In this document: positions 34,451 to 44,749 of the stretch, in pieces | How the letters are laid out: each line of letters begins with the position of its first letter | Numbering within the stretch: the first letter of the stretch is position 1 | From: Thiobacillus sp. SCUT-2 | Lineage (GTDB): Bacteria; Pseudomonadota; Gammaproteobacteria; Burkholderiales; Thiobacillaceae | Length of the DNA: 64,000 nucleotides | Direction of reading: 5' to 3' | NCBI RefSeq assembly: GCF_035621355.1 | Contig: NZ_CP141769.1 | Span: 806,001-870,000 of the forward strand | Translations under genes and position numbers: made by a program | Notes under the pieces: generated by a model | Seen by the model: the letters and a program-made list of their open reading frames with translations, nothing else | What the model was told of the DNA's origin: nothing | The model's database searches: none

Positions 34451-34741
34451 TCAGCGTCCGGGCGCGGATGCCCCTTCGCTGCGGGTCTGCTCGCGGGTTT
34501 CGGTGCGGATCTGCTCGCGGTTCTGGTTGCGCTGCGCGTCGCCCGCGTGTCCGGCGTCGCGCGTCTGCAGGCGTTTCTCGTCGCGGCTCTGGGTACGCGT
34601 TTCTTGCGGCTGCACGGCGCCGCTCATGGCGCCGTTGCCCATGCCCATGCCCATGCCCATGCCACCGCGTGCGTGGGCCGTGCCGCTGGCAAGCCCGGCC
34701 GCGAACAGAACCAGGGGGAGAAGTTTCAGTGCTTTCATCAT
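34451..34741 (-). CDS. Small exported Met/Gly- and Arg/Gln-rich protein
   Basis: 96 residues with a Sec signal peptide (MKALKLLPLVLFAAGLASGTAHA). The mature part starts with a Gly-Met run (RGGMGMGMGMGNG) and continues with a polar, Arg/Gln/Glu-rich, probably helical or disordered tail. Met-rich segments can bind copper(I), but this is only suggestive. SD AAGGAG stands 4 bp from ATG 34741 and 7 bp from ATG 34738; either start gives the same mature protein. Second gene of a two-gene operon. Confidence 0.65.
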   Translation of the reverse strand: MMKALKLLPLVLFAAGLASGTAHARGGMGMGMGMGNGAMSGAVQPQETRTQSRDEKRLQTRDAGHAGDAQRNQNREQIRTETREQTRSEGASAPGR

Positions 34742-34762
34742 TACACTCCTTGTCGATTGAAG

Positions 34763-35110
34763 TCAGCGCCCATGCCGCCCCGCGCCGCCGCCTGCACCGC
34801 CGCCTGCCGCTGCCGCCCCGCCGCCTGGCGCGGCGCCGCCGATCTCCATCTGGCGAAGCTCGTAGCCCGCGCCGTAGCGCAGGTGGGCCGGGGCGTTGCC
34901 GGGAAGCGGGGCGGGCGCGCGCAGGTTGCGCTGCACGGGGTCGGCGGCTGCATTGCCGCCCGGCGACGCAACGACGTCGGGGGGCAGGGACAGGTTCAGC
35001 GGGTGTGCCTGCGTGGCCTTCCCGTGGGCCTGGCGCGCCTCCGCCCAGCCCGGGGAGGCCAGGGCAAGGACCGAAGGAAGCAGGACCAGATTCAGGCGCG
35101 TCAGACTCAT
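34763..35110 (-). CDS. Small exported Gly/Ala-rich protein
   Basis: 115 residues with a signal peptide (MSLTRLNLVLLPSVLALASPGWA). The mature part is proline-rich, then LRYGAGYELRQMEIGG, and ends in a run of Gly and Ala. No family recognised. It lies 21 bp upstream of the 96-residue exported protein and 299 bp from the divergent OmpR-type regulator. Confidence 0.6.
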   Translation of the reverse strand: MSLTRLNLVLLPSVLALASPGWAEARQAHGKATQAHPLNLSLPPDVVASPGGNAAADPVQRNLRAPAPLPGNAPAHLRYGAGYELRQMEIGGAAPGGGAAAAGGGAGGGAGRHGR

Positions 35111-35409
35111 GTGCAGCTCGGTTGCGAAGGGGGCCGCGGGATTGCGGCCGATGTGCAGTATCGGCCGGGGATGTCACGGCCCCGTGTCGTGGCGGTGGCG
35201 CTCGGTGTCAGTGTGTGTCTGTTTGTGACAGGCGGGCGGCGATGCCCCTCTTCTGGAGTAGGATGAACGGCGTTCGGTTCGTCGGCCGCGCCACGGTGCG
35301 GGTGCGCCGCATCCCTCCGGAATATACGCGTGAACTCCACTGTCCGTCTGAATTTGCCCTCAACGCAGCCCCCCCAGCGCGCCGTGCGCCCGTCCGGACG
35401 AGGCGGCGC
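35111..35409 (+). other. Divergent 299-bp regulatory region
   Basis: Separates the exported-protein operon (minus) from the response regulator (plus). No RNA gene or clear promoter hexamers were found by eye; an in-frame extension of the regulator toward ATG 35263 shows no family similarity and is not called as coding. Confidence 0.4.
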
Positions 35410-36126
35410 GTGACGGACAACGCTACCGCACGCGTCCTGGTGGTGGACGACGATCCCGGCCTGCGCAGCCTGCTCGAAGCCTATCTCGGCGACAGCGGCT
35501 TCGTCGTCGAGACCGCGCCGGATGGCGCCGCGATGTGGCAGCTCCTGCAGCACGGCATGCCCGACGCCATCGTGCTCGACCTGATGATGCCCGGCGAGGA
35601 CGGCCTGACGCTGGCACGCCGCCTGCGCAGCGCGTCCAACGTGCCGATCCTCATGTTGTCGGCGCGCGGCGAGGAGGTCGACCGCGTGGTCGGGCTCGAA
35701 ATGGGGGCCGACGACTACCTTGCCAAGCCCTTCAGTCCGCGGGAACTGCTTGCCCGCCTGCGCGCGCTGCTGCGGCGCAGCCAGGGCCCGCCCGAGGCGC
35801 TTCCGCAGCCCGGCATGCCCGTTTTCGGTCCCTTCCGCCTGGACCTCGCCTCGCATCGCCTGACCCGCGACGGCGCCGAGGTGAAGCTCTCGGGGGCCGA
35901 GTTCGCGCTGCTGCGCATCCTGGTCGAGCATCCCTTGCGCGTGCTGTCGCGCGACGTGCTGATCGACATGCTGAAGGGCTACGAGCGCGATCCCTTCGAC
36001 CGCAGCGTCGATACGCGCGTCACCCGCCTGCGCCGCAAGATCGAGCCGAACCCCGGCGAGCCGGTCTACATCCGCACCGTGCGCGGCGAGGGCTACCTCT
36101 TCAATCCGCGCGGCGGCGAGGCGTGA
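35410..36126 (+). CDS. OmpR-type response regulator
   Basis: 238-residue OmpR/PhoB-family regulator. Receiver: VVDDDPGLRS acidic pocket, phospho-acceptor D57 (VLDLMMPGEDG), LSARGEEVDR and LAKPF. The winged-helix domain ends VDTRVTRLRRKIEPNPGEPV and RTVRGEGYLF, very like OmpR. GTG 35410 is the probable start. The kinase gene overlaps its stop (GTGA). Exported proteins on the other side of the divergent region are candidate targets. Confidence 0.9.
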   Translation: MTDNATARVLVVDDDPGLRSLLEAYLGDSGFVVETAPDGAAMWQLLQHGMPDAIVLDLMMPGEDGLTLARRLRSASNVPILMLSARGEEVDRVVGLEMGADDYLAKPFSPRELLARLRALLRRSQGPPEALPQPGMPVFGPFRLDLASHRLTRDGAEVKLSGAEFALLRILVEHPLRVLSRDVLIDMLKGYERDPFDRSVDTRVTRLRRKIEPNPGEPVYIRTVRGEGYLFNPRGGEA

Positions 36127-37451
36127 GGCTGTCGTCGCGCCTGAGCCTCACGCAGCAGAATGCGCTGCTGCTGGTGGTGTTCTTCGTCGTGTTCGAGGCC
36201 CTGGTGGCCGCGGCGATCACCTATTTCCTGATGCTGCCGATGGCGCGCCGCTCGGCCGCCGACCTGGCCGGCCTGATGACGCTGTCGGCGCAGACCTGGA
36301 GCGAGTTGCCGCCCGTCACGCGTCCGGCCTTCGAATACGAACTGGCGCGTTCGCACGCGCTGGCGCTGCGCGCCGAGCCGCCGCGCGATCCGGCGCCGCC
36401 CTCCTGGCGGGAACCTTATCTGCGCTTCCTGGTGGCGTCGCTGAACGCGCGCACAGGGGGGCCGGTCGCCACCTCGCGCGAGGAAATCCGCGGCGAAGAG
36501 TGGTTCTGGGCTTCGCTGCCGGCAGGCGACGGCCGGCTTTCGGTCGGTTTTCCGCATGAGCGCATCGGCCCGCGGCCGATCCATGCGTTGCTCGCCTCGC
36601 TTGCCGCCAGCGTCGTGATGACGCTGCTCGCCGCATGGTGGCTCGCGCGCCGCGCCCTGCGGCCGCTCGAACGCCTGCAGCAGGCGGTGACCTCGCTCGG
36701 TCAGGGGCAGACGCCGGAGCGCCTGCCGGAGACCGGACCGCGCGAGATCGCGATCCTGAGCCGCCGCTTCAACGAAATGGCGAAGCAGGTCGAAGACCTG
36801 CTCGCTGCGCGCACCGTGCTGCTGGCGGGCGTGTCGCACGACCTGCGCACGCCGCTGGCGAGGCTGCGCCTCGCGGTCGAGATGCTGGTGAAGAAGCCGG
36901 GCGCGGAACTCGCGGCCCAGGTGGAGGGCGACATCGAGGCGATGGATCGCCTGATTGCCGACGTGCTGACGCTGGCGCGCGGCTTCGGCCACGAGCCGGC
37001 GCGGCACGTGGCACTGCCGGAGCTGCTGGCGGAACTGGTGGCGGCGACGCCGGGCGCGCGCGAGCGTGTCCGGATCGAGACCGCCGATCTGGCATTTGAC
37101 GCCCCGGCCGGCGCCTTGCGCCGCATCCTCGGCAATCTGCTGGAAAACGCCCTGCGCTACGGCGACGGGCAGCCCGTGACCGTGCATGCCGAGGCCTCGG
37201 CCAACGGCATTCGCATCGGCATCCTCGACCGCGGCCCCGGCATCCCGGCGGCCGAGCGCGAGGCCGTATTCCGCCCGTTCTACCGGCTCGAGGGCTCGCG
37301 CAGCGCGAGCACCGGCGGCTCGGGCCTCGGCCTGGCGATCGTGCGCCAGCTGGCGGCCGCGCAGGGCTGGGAGGTCGGCCTGGAGGCGCGCCCCGGCGGC
37401 GGCCTGGCGGCGTGGCTGCGGATTCCCCTGCGGCCCGCCGGGGCGCCTTGA
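36123..37451 (+). CDS. EnvZ-type sensor histidine kinase
   Basis: 442 residues with TM helices at about 15-40 and 155-177, a periplasmic domain of about 115 residues, HAMP (RPLERLQQAVTSL), HisKA with H-box VSHDLRTPLARL (H239), and HATPase with NLLENALRYG, DRGPGIP and GSGLGLAIV. HDLRTPLARLRLA is typical of EnvZ. Starts at GTG overlapping the response regulator stop. The rpsB promoter overlaps its last codon. Confidence 0.92.
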   Translation: MRLSSRLSLTQQNALLLVVFFVVFEALVAAAITYFLMLPMARRSAADLAGLMTLSAQTWSELPPVTRPAFEYELARSHALALRAEPPRDPAPPSWREPYLRFLVASLNARTGGPVATSREEIRGEEWFWASLPAGDGRLSVGFPHERIGPRPIHALLASLAASVVMTLLAAWWLARRALRPLERLQQAVTSLGQGQTPERLPETGPREIAILSRRFNEMAKQVEDLLAARTVLLAGVSHDLRTPLARLRLAVEMLVKKPGAELAAQVEGDIEAMDRLIADVLTLARGFGHEPARHVALPELLAELVAATPGARERVRIETADLAFDAPAGALRRILGNLLENALRYGDGQPVTVHAEASANGIRIGILDRGPGIPAAEREAVFRPFYRLEGSRSASTGGSGLGLAIVRQLAAAQGWEVGLEARPGGGLAAWLRIPLRPAGAP

Positions 37452-37476
37452 AATCAGGCCCTGTTCGAATTAGAAT
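37448..37476 (+). promoter_or_regulatory. Strong sigma-70 promoter of rpsB
   Basis: TTGAAA (37448-37453), 17-bp spacer, TAGAAT (37471-37476). It begins in the stop codon of the kinase gene and would start the transcript near 37483. Confidence 0.8.
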
Positions 37477-37483
37477 TGCCGGC

Positions 37484-37599
37484 TGTCCGAAATGGTTCGG
37501 ACAAATTCGCACACCTGTCGTTAAAGGGTGGTCGCGGGGGCGGACAAGCCTTCCTTGCGGCTGCTGACGGGTGGAGGCTCAACCCTTTAGGAGATTCAA
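37484..37599 (+). promoter_or_regulatory. Structured rpsB leader RNA
   Basis: The leader opens with a perfect hairpin (TGTCCGAA 37484-37491, ATGG loop, TTCGGACA 37496-37503). Further on, TAAAGGGT (37522-37529) can pair with ACCCTTTA (37582-37589), which abuts the Shine-Dalgarno AGGAG (37589-37593) before ATG 37600. In E. coli the rpsB-tsf leader mediates repression by S2; this leader may do the same. Confidence 0.6.
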
Positions 37600-38343
37600 A
37601 TGTCCGTCACCATGCGTCAAATGCTGGAGGCCGGTGTCCATTTCGGCCACCAGACCCGCTTCTGGAACCCCAAGATGGCTCCGTTCATCTTCGGCCATCG
37701 CAACAAGATCCACATCGTCAACCTGGAAAAGTCGCTGCCGATGTTCCAGGAGGCGCAGAAATTCGTGCGCCAGCTCGCCGCCAACAAGGGTACCGTGCTG
37801 TTCGTCGGCACCAAGCGTGCTGCGCGTGACATCGTGCGCGAGGAAGCCCAGCGCGCCGGCGTGCCCTTCGTCGACAACCGCTGGCTCGGCGGCATGCTGA
37901 CCAACTACAAGACCGTCAAGCAGTCGATCAAGCGTCTGAACGACCTCGAGGCGCAGATCGCCGAACCCGGCCGCCTGTCGAAGAAGGAAATCCTCACCGT
38001 CCAGCGCGAAGTCGACAAGCTCAACCGCAGCCTCGGCGGTATCCGCGAAATGGGCGGCCTGCCCGACGCGCTGTTCATCATCGACGTCGGCTACCAGAAG
38101 GGCGCCGTGGTCGAGGCCAAGAAGCTGGGCATCCCGGTGATCGGCGTCGTCGACACCAACAACAGCCCCGACGGCGTGGACTATGTGATCCCCGGCAATG
38201 ACGACTCCGCCCGCGCGATCCGCCTGTACGCCCGCGGCATGGCTGACGCCGTGCTCGAGGGCCGCGCCCAGGTGATCAGCGAGATCGTCGGCGGCGAGGA
38301 ATTCGTCGAGGTGGAAGAAGAAGGCGGCGTCGCCGCCGAATAA
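37600..38343 (+). CDS. rpsB: 30S ribosomal protein S2
   Basis: 247-residue primary binder at the 30S head/body hinge. Starts [20 protein letters not shown] and holds the S2 signatures [16 protein letters not shown] and [13 protein letters not shown], with an acidic C-terminal tail (FVEVEEEGG). First gene of the rpsB-tsf-pyrH-frr block, read from its own promoter. Confidence 0.98.
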   Translation: MSVTMRQMLEAGVHFGHQTRFWNPKMAPFIFGHRNKIHIVNLEKSLPMFQEAQKFVRQLAANKGTVLFVGTKRAARDIVREEAQRAGVPFVDNRWLGGMLTNYKTVKQSIKRLNDLEAQIAEPGRLSKKEILTVQREVDKLNRSLGGIREMGGLPDALFIIDVGYQKGAVVEAKKLGIPVIGVVDTNNSPDGVDYVIPGNDDSARAIRLYARGMADAVLEGRAQVISEIVGGEEFVEVEEEGGVAAE

Positions 38344-38395
38344 GCGCGCAGCGCCGTGACAGCGCCGGGTGTGACGCCCAGCGAACGGATATGAG

Positions 38396-38417
38396 GAGGG
38401 GCATCGGCCCCTCTTTC
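38396..38417 (+). terminator. Intercistronic hairpin between rpsB and tsf
   Basis: Arms GAGGGGC (38396-38402) and GCCCCTC (38407-38413) with ATCG loop, followed by TTTCTGT. A short T tract suggests partial termination (attenuation), giving more rpsB than tsf message. Confidence 0.7.
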
Positions 38418-38454
38418 TGTATTGGCTGAATTTAATCTGGGATAGGAGTACGAA

Positions 38455-39327
38455 ATGGCTGAAATCACTGCAAGCATGGTCAAGGATCTGCGCGAGAAGA
38501 CCGACGCGCCGATGATGGACTGCAAGAAGGCGCTGACCGAGGCGGGCGGCGACATGCAGAAGGCCGAGGAAATCCTGCGCGTGCGCTTCGGCAACAAGGC
38601 CGCCAAGAGCGCCGGCCGCGTGGCGGCCGAAGGCATCGTCACCATCGCGATTGCCGCCGACGGCAAGTCCGCCGCCATGGTCGAAGTGAACTGCGAGACC
38701 GATTTCGTGGCCAAGAACGACGACTTCATGGCGCTCTCCAATGCGCTCGCCGACATGGTGCTCAACCAGAACCCGGCCGACGTCGCCGCGCTGTCCGCGC
38801 TGCCCTACAAGGGCACTACCGTGGAAGCCTTCCGTACCGAGCTGGTCGGCAAGATCGGCGAGAACATGTCGGTGCGCCGCTTCTCGCGCCTCGCCGCCCA
38901 GGGCAAGTTCGCCAGCTACATCCACGGCGGCAAGATCGGCGTGCTGGTCGACGTGACGGGCGACGAAGGCGTGGCAAAGGACATCGCGATGCACATCGCC
39001 GCCGCCAAGCCGAAGTCGCTCGACGCCTCCGGCGTGTCGCAGGAACTCATCGATACCGAACGCCGCGTCGCGATCGAGAAGGCCAAGGAGGCCGGCAAGC
39101 CCGAAGCGATGCTGGAGAAGATCGCCGAAGGCACCGTGCAGAAGTTCCTCAAGGAAGTCACCCTGCTGTCGCAGCCCTTCGTCAAGGATGACAAGCAGAC
39201 CGTCGAGCAGGTGCTGAAGTCGAAGGGCTCGCAGTGCCACGGCTTCATGATGTACGTGGTGGGCGAGGGCATCGAGAAGAAGGTGTCGGACTTCGCCGCC
39301 GAAGTCGCCGCGGCCGCCAAGGTCTGA
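38455..39327 (+). CDS. tsf: Elongation factor Ts
   Basis: 290-residue nucleotide exchange factor for EF-Tu. N-terminal UBA-like domain ([20 protein letters not shown]), conserved TDFVAKND and core domain [15 protein letters not shown] stands before ATG 38455. Second gene of the operon, behind the hairpin. Confidence 0.98.
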   Translation: MAEITASMVKDLREKTDAPMMDCKKALTEAGGDMQKAEEILRVRFGNKAAKSAGRVAAEGIVTIAIAADGKSAAMVEVNCETDFVAKNDDFMALSNALADMVLNQNPADVAALSALPYKGTTVEAFRTELVGKIGENMSVRRFSRLAAQGKFASYIHGGKIGVLVDVTGDEGVAKDIAMHIAAAKPKSLDASGVSQELIDTERRVAIEKAKEAGKPEAMLEKIAEGTVQKFLKEVTLLSQPFVKDDKQTVEQVLKSKGSQCHGFMMYVVGEGIEKKVSDFAAEVAAAAKV

Positions 39328-39332
39328 TCCGC

Positions 39333-40046
39333 ATGGCGCCGGTCCGACGCATCCTGCTGAAGCTGTCCGGCGAGGCCCTGATGGGGCCGGACGCCTTCGG
39401 CTACCATGCCGACACCCTGGCCGGTTTCGTCGCCCAGATCCGCGAAGTGACGGAGCTCGGGGTGCAGGTCGGCATCGTCGTCGGCGGCGGCAACCTGTTT
39501 CGGGGTGCCACCGGGGCGCTGTCGGGGATGAATCGCGCGACCGCCGACTCGATGGGCATGCTGGCGACGGTGATGAACGCGCTGGCGCTGAAGGATGCGC
39601 TGGTGCAGGCGGGGGTGCCGGCGCGGGTGCAAACCGCGGTCGCCATCGCCCACGTCGGCGAGGGCTTCGAGCGCGACGCCGCGGTGCGGGAACTCGAGGC
39701 CGGCAACGTCGTCATTTTCGGCGGCGGTACCGGCAATCCGTTCTTCACCACCGATACGGCCGCCGCGCTGCGTGCGGCCGAGATTGGCGCCGGACTGCTG
39801 CTGAAGGCGACCAAGGTCGACGGCGTCTACACCGCCGATCCGAAGAAGGACCCGAGTGCCAAGCGCTACGAGGCGCTCTCGTTCGACGAAGCGATCGCGA
39901 GGAACCTGGGCGTGCTCGACACCGCCGCCTTCGCCCTGTGCCGCGAACAGAACCTGTCGCTCGTCGTGTTCAACGTCTTCAAGCCCGGTGCGCTCAAGCG
40001 CGTCGTGATGGGCGAGGACGAGGGCACGCGGGTCAGCAACCATTGA
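39333..40046 (+). CDS. pyrH: Uridylate kinase
   Basis: 237-residue hexameric UMP kinase of the amino-acid-kinase fold. [17 protein letters not shown], and [21 protein letters not shown] are the ATP/UMP site motifs. It makes UDP for RNA and sugar nucleotides. Starts five bases after the tsf stop. Confidence 0.97.
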   Translation: MAPVRRILLKLSGEALMGPDAFGYHADTLAGFVAQIREVTELGVQVGIVVGGGNLFRGATGALSGMNRATADSMGMLATVMNALALKDALVQAGVPARVQTAVAIAHVGEGFERDAAVRELEAGNVVIFGGGTGNPFFTTDTAAALRAAEIGAGLLLKATKVDGVYTADPKKDPSAKRYEALSFDEAIARNLGVLDTAAFALCREQNLSLVVFNVFKPGALKRVVMGEDEGTRVSNH

Positions 40047-40056
40047 GGAGTTGAGC

Positions 40057-40626
40057 ATGGCTGAAACCACCATCGCCGAAGTCAAGCAGTCTGCCCAGCA
40101 GAAGATGGGCAAGACGCTGGACGCCCTGAAGAACGACCTCGCCAAGGTACGCACCGGCCGGGCGCACGCCGGCATCCTCGATCACGTGATGGTCGATTAC
40201 TACGGCAACCCGACGCCGGTGCCGCAGGTCGCGAACGTCTCGCTGGTCGACAGCCGCACCCTCGGCGTGCAGCCGTATGAAAAGAACATGGTCGGCAAGA
40301 TCGAGAAGGCGATCCGCGATTCCGACCTCGGCCTCAATCCGGCCGCGCACGGCGACGTCATCCGCGTGCCGATGCCGGCGCTGACCGAGGAGCGCCGCAA
40401 GGACCTGATCAAGGTCGTGCGCAACGAGGCCGAAGGGGCGCGCGTCGCGGTGCGCAACATCCGCCGCGACGCCAACGGCGCGCTGAAGGACATGGTCAAG
40501 GCCAAGACCGCGACCGAGGACGAGGAGCGCCGCACCCAGGACGAGGTGCAGAAGCTGACCGACAGGTTCATCGGCGAGATCGACAAGATGCTGGCCGACA
40601 AGGAAAAGGACCTGCTCGCCGTCTGA
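40057..40626 (+). CDS. frr: Ribosome recycling factor
   Basis: 189 residues, family length 185. N-terminal helix with [20 protein letters not shown] and central [14 protein letters not shown] are diagnostic. ATG 40057 has SD GAGGAG six bases upstream; an earlier TTG is not used. Splits post-termination ribosomes together with EF-G. Confidence 0.98.
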   Translation: MAETTIAEVKQSAQQKMGKTLDALKNDLAKVRTGRAHAGILDHVMVDYYGNPTPVPQVANVSLVDSRTLGVQPYEKNMVGKIEKAIRDSDLGLNPAAHGDVIRVPMPALTEERRKDLIKVVRNEAEGARVAVRNIRRDANGALKDMVKAKTATEDEERRTQDEVQKLTDRFIGEIDKMLADKEKDLLAV

Positions 40627-40649
40627 GCGGTCCGGCGAGCGTATCCGGC

Positions 40650-41396
40650 GTGTCTATCCGCACGAAGCAGGCGAAGCCGGCCGGCACCGAGGTGCCGCGG
40701 CACATCGCCATCATCATGGACGGCAACGGTCGTTGGGCGAAGCGCCGCTTCATGCCGCGCGTCGCCGGGCACCGCAAGGGGGTCGAGGCGTTGCGCGGGG
40801 TGATCCGCGCGTGCGCCGAGCGTGGCATCACCCATCTCACCGTGTTCGCGTTCAGTTCGGAAAACTGGCGCCGTCCGCAGGAGGAGGTGACGCTGCTGAT
40901 GGAACTCTTCATGCGCGCGCTGGAGAACGAGGTCGCGAAGCTGCACGAAAACGGCATCCGCTTCCGCGTGATCGGGGATCTGTCGGGCTTTTCGGAGCGC
41001 ATCCAGAACCTGATTCGGGACGCCGAGGCGCTGACGCGCGACAACACCCGCCTCACCTTCACCGTCGCGGCCAATTACGGCGGCCGCTGGGACATCGTGC
41101 AGGCGGTGAAGAAGCTGATGCTCTCCGGAGCGTCGCCCGGGTCGATCAACGAGGCGACGCTGGCCGAGCAGCTCAGCATGGCGGGCGAACCCGAACCGGA
41201 TCTGTTCATTCGCACGGGGGGCGAGCAGCGCATCAGCAATTTCCTGCTGTGGCAGCTGACCTACACCGAACTCTATTTCACCGAGGCCTTGTGGCCCGAT
41301 TTCGACGCGGCGGCGCTGGATAATGCGATCGCCTCCTACCGCACCCGCGAGCGCCGCTTCGGCCGCACCAGCGAGCAGGTGCAGGCGGCGTCGTGA
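40650..41396 (+). CDS. uppS: Undecaprenyl diphosphate synthase
   Basis: 248-residue cis-prenyltransferase that extends farnesyl-PP to C55-PP, the lipid carrier for peptidoglycan and O-antigen. [13 protein letters not shown] carries the catalytic Asp; [11 protein letters not shown] and [12 protein letters not shown] the substrate Arg residues. Start GTG 40650, no strong SD visible. Adjacent cdsA starts 22 bp later. Confidence 0.96.
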   Translation: MSIRTKQAKPAGTEVPRHIAIIMDGNGRWAKRRFMPRVAGHRKGVEALRGVIRACAERGITHLTVFAFSSENWRRPQEEVTLLMELFMRALENEVAKLHENGIRFRVIGDLSGFSERIQNLIRDAEALTRDNTRLTFTVAANYGGRWDIVQAVKKLMLSGASPGSINEATLAEQLSMAGEPEPDLFIRTGGEQRISNFLLWQLTYTELYFTEALWPDFDAAALDNAIASYRTRERRFGRTSEQVQAAS

Positions 41397-41418
41397 GCGT
41401 TTCCGGTTCCCTCTGTCC

Positions 41419-42222
41419 ATGACGCCGCTTCTTCGACGGATCAGCACGGCCCTGCTGCTGCTCGCGGTCTTCGTGCCGGCCGTGCTGTGGGCGCCGGCCT
41501 GGCTGTGGGCGGCGCTGATGGCGGCGGTGGTCGGCATGGCGGCGCACGAGTGGGCGAAGCTGAGCCATTTCCCGCCGGTGACGGCGACGGTCTACGCCGC
41601 GCTGCTGCCGCTGTGCGCGCTCGCGCTGCCGTTTGCGCTGGCGGCGGACTGGCCGCTGTTCCAGCGGTCGCTGATCGTGCTGGCGGTCGCTTTCTGGCTG
41701 CTCGTCGCGCCGCTCTGGCTGCTCGGCCGCTGGCAGGCGACGCATCCCTTCGTCCGCGCGCTGACCGGCGTCATGGTGCTGCTGCCCACCTGGGCGGCGC
41801 TGCTCTACCTGCAGGCACGCGGCCCCGCCGTGCTGCTCGGCGTGATGGCGGTGGTCTGGATTGCCGATACGGCCGCCTATTTCTCCGGGCGCCATTTCGG
41901 GCGACACAAGCTGGCGCCGCATATCAGCCCGGGCAAGACCTGGGAAGGCGTGGCCGGTGCGGCGGCCGCGCTCGCGCTCTACGCCATCGGCCTGAGCGTC
42001 GCGGCAGGACTGTCCCTCGTGCCCGTCATGCTGATCGTCGGCGGCCTGCTCTATCTGTCGGTGCTCGGCGATCTCTTCGAATCCTGGATCAAGCGGGTAT
42101 CCGGCATGAAGGACAGCGGCGGCACGCTGCCGGGGCACGGCGGCGTGCTCGACCGCATCGACGCGCTGACGTCGACCCTGCCGATCGCCGCCGGCGTGCT
42201 GATGTGGCTGGAGCGGGCATGA
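41419..42222 (+). CDS. cdsA: Phosphatidate cytidylyltransferase
   Basis: 267-residue membrane enzyme making CDP-diacylglycerol. About eight helices and the C-terminal signature [27 protein letters not shown] weak; the usual uppS-cdsA-dxr order confirms assignment. The dxr start overlaps its stop. Confidence 0.96.
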   Translation: MTPLLRRISTALLLLAVFVPAVLWAPAWLWAALMAAVVGMAAHEWAKLSHFPPVTATVYAALLPLCALALPFALAADWPLFQRSLIVLAVAFWLLVAPLWLLGRWQATHPFVRALTGVMVLLPTWAALLYLQARGPAVLLGVMAVVWIADTAAYFSGRHFGRHKLAPHISPGKTWEGVAGAAAALALYAIGLSVAAGLSLVPVMLIVGGLLYLSVLGDLFESWIKRVSGMKDSGGTLPGHGGVLDRIDALTSTLPIAAGVLMWLERA

Positions 42223-43400
42223 CGCCGCGCACGCTGACCATCCTCGGCGCCACCGGCACGATCGGCGTCAACACCCTCGACGTCGTGGCGCGCCATCCCG
42301 GGCGATTCCGGGTGTTCGCACTGACCGGGGCGACCCAGGTCGAGCGCATGCTCGAGCAGTGCCGCATGCATCGCCCGCGCTTCGCCGTGATGAGCGAGCC
42401 GGCCGCCGCTGCGGAATTGCGCGTTCGCGTGGGCGCTGCCGGGCTGGCGGTCGAGGTGCTCGAAGGGGCCGCCGCGCTGACCGAGGTGGCGACCGCGCCC
42501 GAGGTCGATACCGTGATGGCCGCGATCGTCGGTGCGGCGGGCCTTCCCGCCACGCTCGCCGCCGCGCAGGCCGGCAAGCGCATCCTGCTCGCCAACAAGG
42601 AAACCCTGGTCGTCTCCGGCCAGCTGTTCATGGACGCCGTCGCCGCCAGCGGCGCCGAGCTGCTGCCGATCGATTCGGAGCACAACGCGATCTTCCAGGC
42701 GCTGCCGCGCGACTTCGACGGCGACTTCCAGCGCGCCGGGATCAACGCATTGTGGCTCACGGCCTCGGGCGGACCGTTCCGCACCCTGTCGGCCGAGGCG
42801 ATCGCCGCCGCCACCCCGGCACAGGCGGTCGCCCATCCCAACTGGGTGATGGGGAAGAAGATCTCGGTCGATTCCGCGAGCCTCATGAACAAGGGACTGG
42901 AGGTGATCGAGGCGCGCTGGCTGTTCAATGCACGCCCGGAGCAGATCAAGGTCGTGGTGCATCCGCAGAGCATCGTCCATTCGATGGTCGAATACGCCGA
43001 CGGCTCGGTGATCGCGCAGATGGGCACCCCCGACATGCGCACGCCGATCGCCTACGCGCTCGGCTTCCCGGAGCGCATCGACGCCGGCGTATCGGCGCTC
43101 GAGCTGATGGGCAGGCAGCTCACCTTCGAGGCACCCGACACCGCGCGCTTTCCCTGCCTGCAGCTCGCGTTCGACGCCTTGGCCGCCGGCGGCAACGCCG
43201 CCGCCGTGCTGAATGCCGCCAACGAAGTCGCGGTCGCGCGCTTCCTCGACGGCGCCGCGTCCTTCGGCGCCATTGCGGCCAGCATCGCCCACGCGCTCGA
43301 CGTGGTCGCGGGCGGCGCGGCCGCCACGCTCGACGACCTGCTCGAAGCGGACCGCCGCGCGCGCCGCGTGGCGGGCGAATACCTCGCGGGGCGTGCGTGA
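42219..43400 (+). CDS. dxr: 1-deoxy-D-xylulose 5-phosphate reductoisomerase
   Basis: 393-residue MEP-pathway enzyme (DXP to MEP with NADPH). NADPH motif [14 protein letters not shown], metal site [11 protein letters not shown], and [26 protein letters not shown] motifs all present. Supplies isoprenoid precursors used by uppS two genes upstream. ATGA overlap with cdsA; GTGA with rseP. Confidence 0.97.
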   Translation: MTPRTLTILGATGTIGVNTLDVVARHPGRFRVFALTGATQVERMLEQCRMHRPRFAVMSEPAAAAELRVRVGAAGLAVEVLEGAAALTEVATAPEVDTVMAAIVGAAGLPATLAAAQAGKRILLANKETLVVSGQLFMDAVAASGAELLPIDSEHNAIFQALPRDFDGDFQRAGINALWLTASGGPFRTLSAEAIAAATPAQAVAHPNWVMGKKISVDSASLMNKGLEVIEARWLFNARPEQIKVVVHPQSIVHSMVEYADGSVIAQMGTPDMRTPIAYALGFPERIDAGVSALELMGRQLTFEAPDTARFPCLQLAFDALAAGGNAAAVLNAANEVAVARFLDGAASFGAIAASIAHALDVVAGGAAATLDDLLEADRRARRVAGEYLAGRA

Positions 43401-44749
43401 GCGTGCTGCACACGGTCGTCTGGTTCCTCGTCGCCATCGGCATCCTGGTGGTGGCGCACGAATTCGGGCATTACCTCGCCGCGCGCCTGGCCGGCGTGAA
43501 GGTGTTGCGCTTCTCGCTCGGTTTCGGCCGGCCGGTGTTCAGCCGTCGCCTCGGTCGCGACCGCACGGAGTGGGCCGTCGCCGCGCTGCCTTTCGGCGGC
43601 TACGTGAAGATGCTCGACGAGCGCGAGGGCGAGGTGCCCCCGGCGGAGGCGCATCGCAGCTTCAACCGCGCGAGCGTCTGGCGCCGCATCGGCATCGTCG
43701 TCGCAGGCCCCGTCGCCAATTTCCTGCTGGCCGTCGTGCTTTACTGGGCGCTCTTCCTGCACGGCATGCCGGCGATGAAGCCGCTCATCGGCGAGCCACC
43801 CGCCGGCAGTCCGGCGGCGCGCGCGGGGCTCGTCGCGGGCGACGAAATCCGGCGCGTCGATGGCGCCGACACGCCCTCGTTCCAGGATCTGCGTCTGGAA
43901 CTGCTGCGCGCCGGCGTGGCGGGCGATGCGCTCACGCTGGAGCTCGCCGACGGGCGCCGCGTCCGGCTCGACGCGCCGCCGCTGGCGTCCGAGAATCTGG
44001 AACGGGACACGCTGCGCCCGCTGGGGATCGTTCCCTACACGCCGCAGATCGATCCGGTCATCGGCGAGGTGCTGCCCGACGGGGCGGCGGCGCGCGCCGG
44101 ATTCAGGCGCGGCGACCGCCTCATCGCAGCTGACGGGGCGTTCGTGCCGGACTGGCAGGCGTGGGTCACGGTGGTGCGCGCCCACCCCTCGAAGCCCATG
44201 CGCATCGCCTACGAGCGCGACGGACAGCGGGGCGAATTGACCGTCGTGCCCGACACCGTCGAGGAAAAGGGCCAGCGCGTCGGCAAGATCGGCGCCGGCC
44301 CCGAGGTCGACGAAGCGATGATGGCGGGCCTCCCGACCGAAGTGCGCTACGGCCCCGTCGAGGCGCTCGTGCGCGGCGCCCAGAAGACCTGGGAGATGAG
44401 CGCATTCACGCTGGAGATGATGGGGCGGATGGTGATCGGCCAGATCTCCTGGCGCAACCTCTCGGGACCGCTCACCATCGCCGATTACGCGGGGCAGAGC
44501 GCGACCCTGGGATGGATCAGCTTCGTCGGCTTTCTCGCACTCGTCAGCGTGAGCCTGGGCGTGCTCAACCTGCTCCCGGTGCCGCTGTTGGACGGCGGAC
44601 ACCTCATGTATTATGTCGCCGAAGCTCTGACTGGCCGCCCCGTGTCGGAGCGCGCGATGGAAATCGGCAGCCGGATCGGCATGGCGCTGCTGCTGCTGCT
44701 CATGTCGTTTGCCCTGTTCAATGATCTGCAACGCCTGCTAGGCGGATGA
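43397..44749 (+). CDS. rseP: Site-2 intramembrane zinc protease RseP
   Basis: 450 residues. Zinc motif [12 protein letters not shown] at residues about 19-30, two PDZ domains in the middle, and the third zinc ligand in [10 protein letters not shown]. Cleaves anti-sigma factor RseA and signal peptides. GTG start overlaps the dxr stop. bamA, which influences sigma-E signalling, follows at once. Confidence 0.96.
   Translation: MSVLHTVVWFLVAIGILVVAHEFGHYLAARLAGVKVLRFSLGFGRPVFSRRLGRDRTEWAVAALPFGGYVKMLDEREGEVPPAEAHRSFNRASVWRRIGIVVAGPVANFLLAVVLYWALFLHGMPAMKPLIGEPPAGSPAARAGLVAGDEIRRVDGADTPSFQDLRLELLRAGVAGDALTLELADGRRVRLDAPPLASENLERDTLRPLGIVPYTPQIDPVIGEVLPDGAAARAGFRRGDRLIAADGAFVPDWQAWVTVVRAHPSKPMRIAYERDGQRGELTVVPDTVEEKGQRVGKIGAGPEVDEAMMAGLPTEVRYGPVEALVRGAQKTWEMSAFTLEMMGRMVIGQISWRNLSGPLTIADYAGQSATLGWISFVGFLALVSVSLGVLNLLPVPLLDGGHLMYYVAEALTGRPVSERAMEIGSRIGMALLLLLMSFALFNDLQRLLGG

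Noticed and set aside
35263-35409. N-terminal extension of the OmpR-type regulator to ATG 35263
   Set aside because: The extra residues are Arg/Pro-rich without similarity to receiver domains; GTG 35410 places the acidic pocket at the usual distance.
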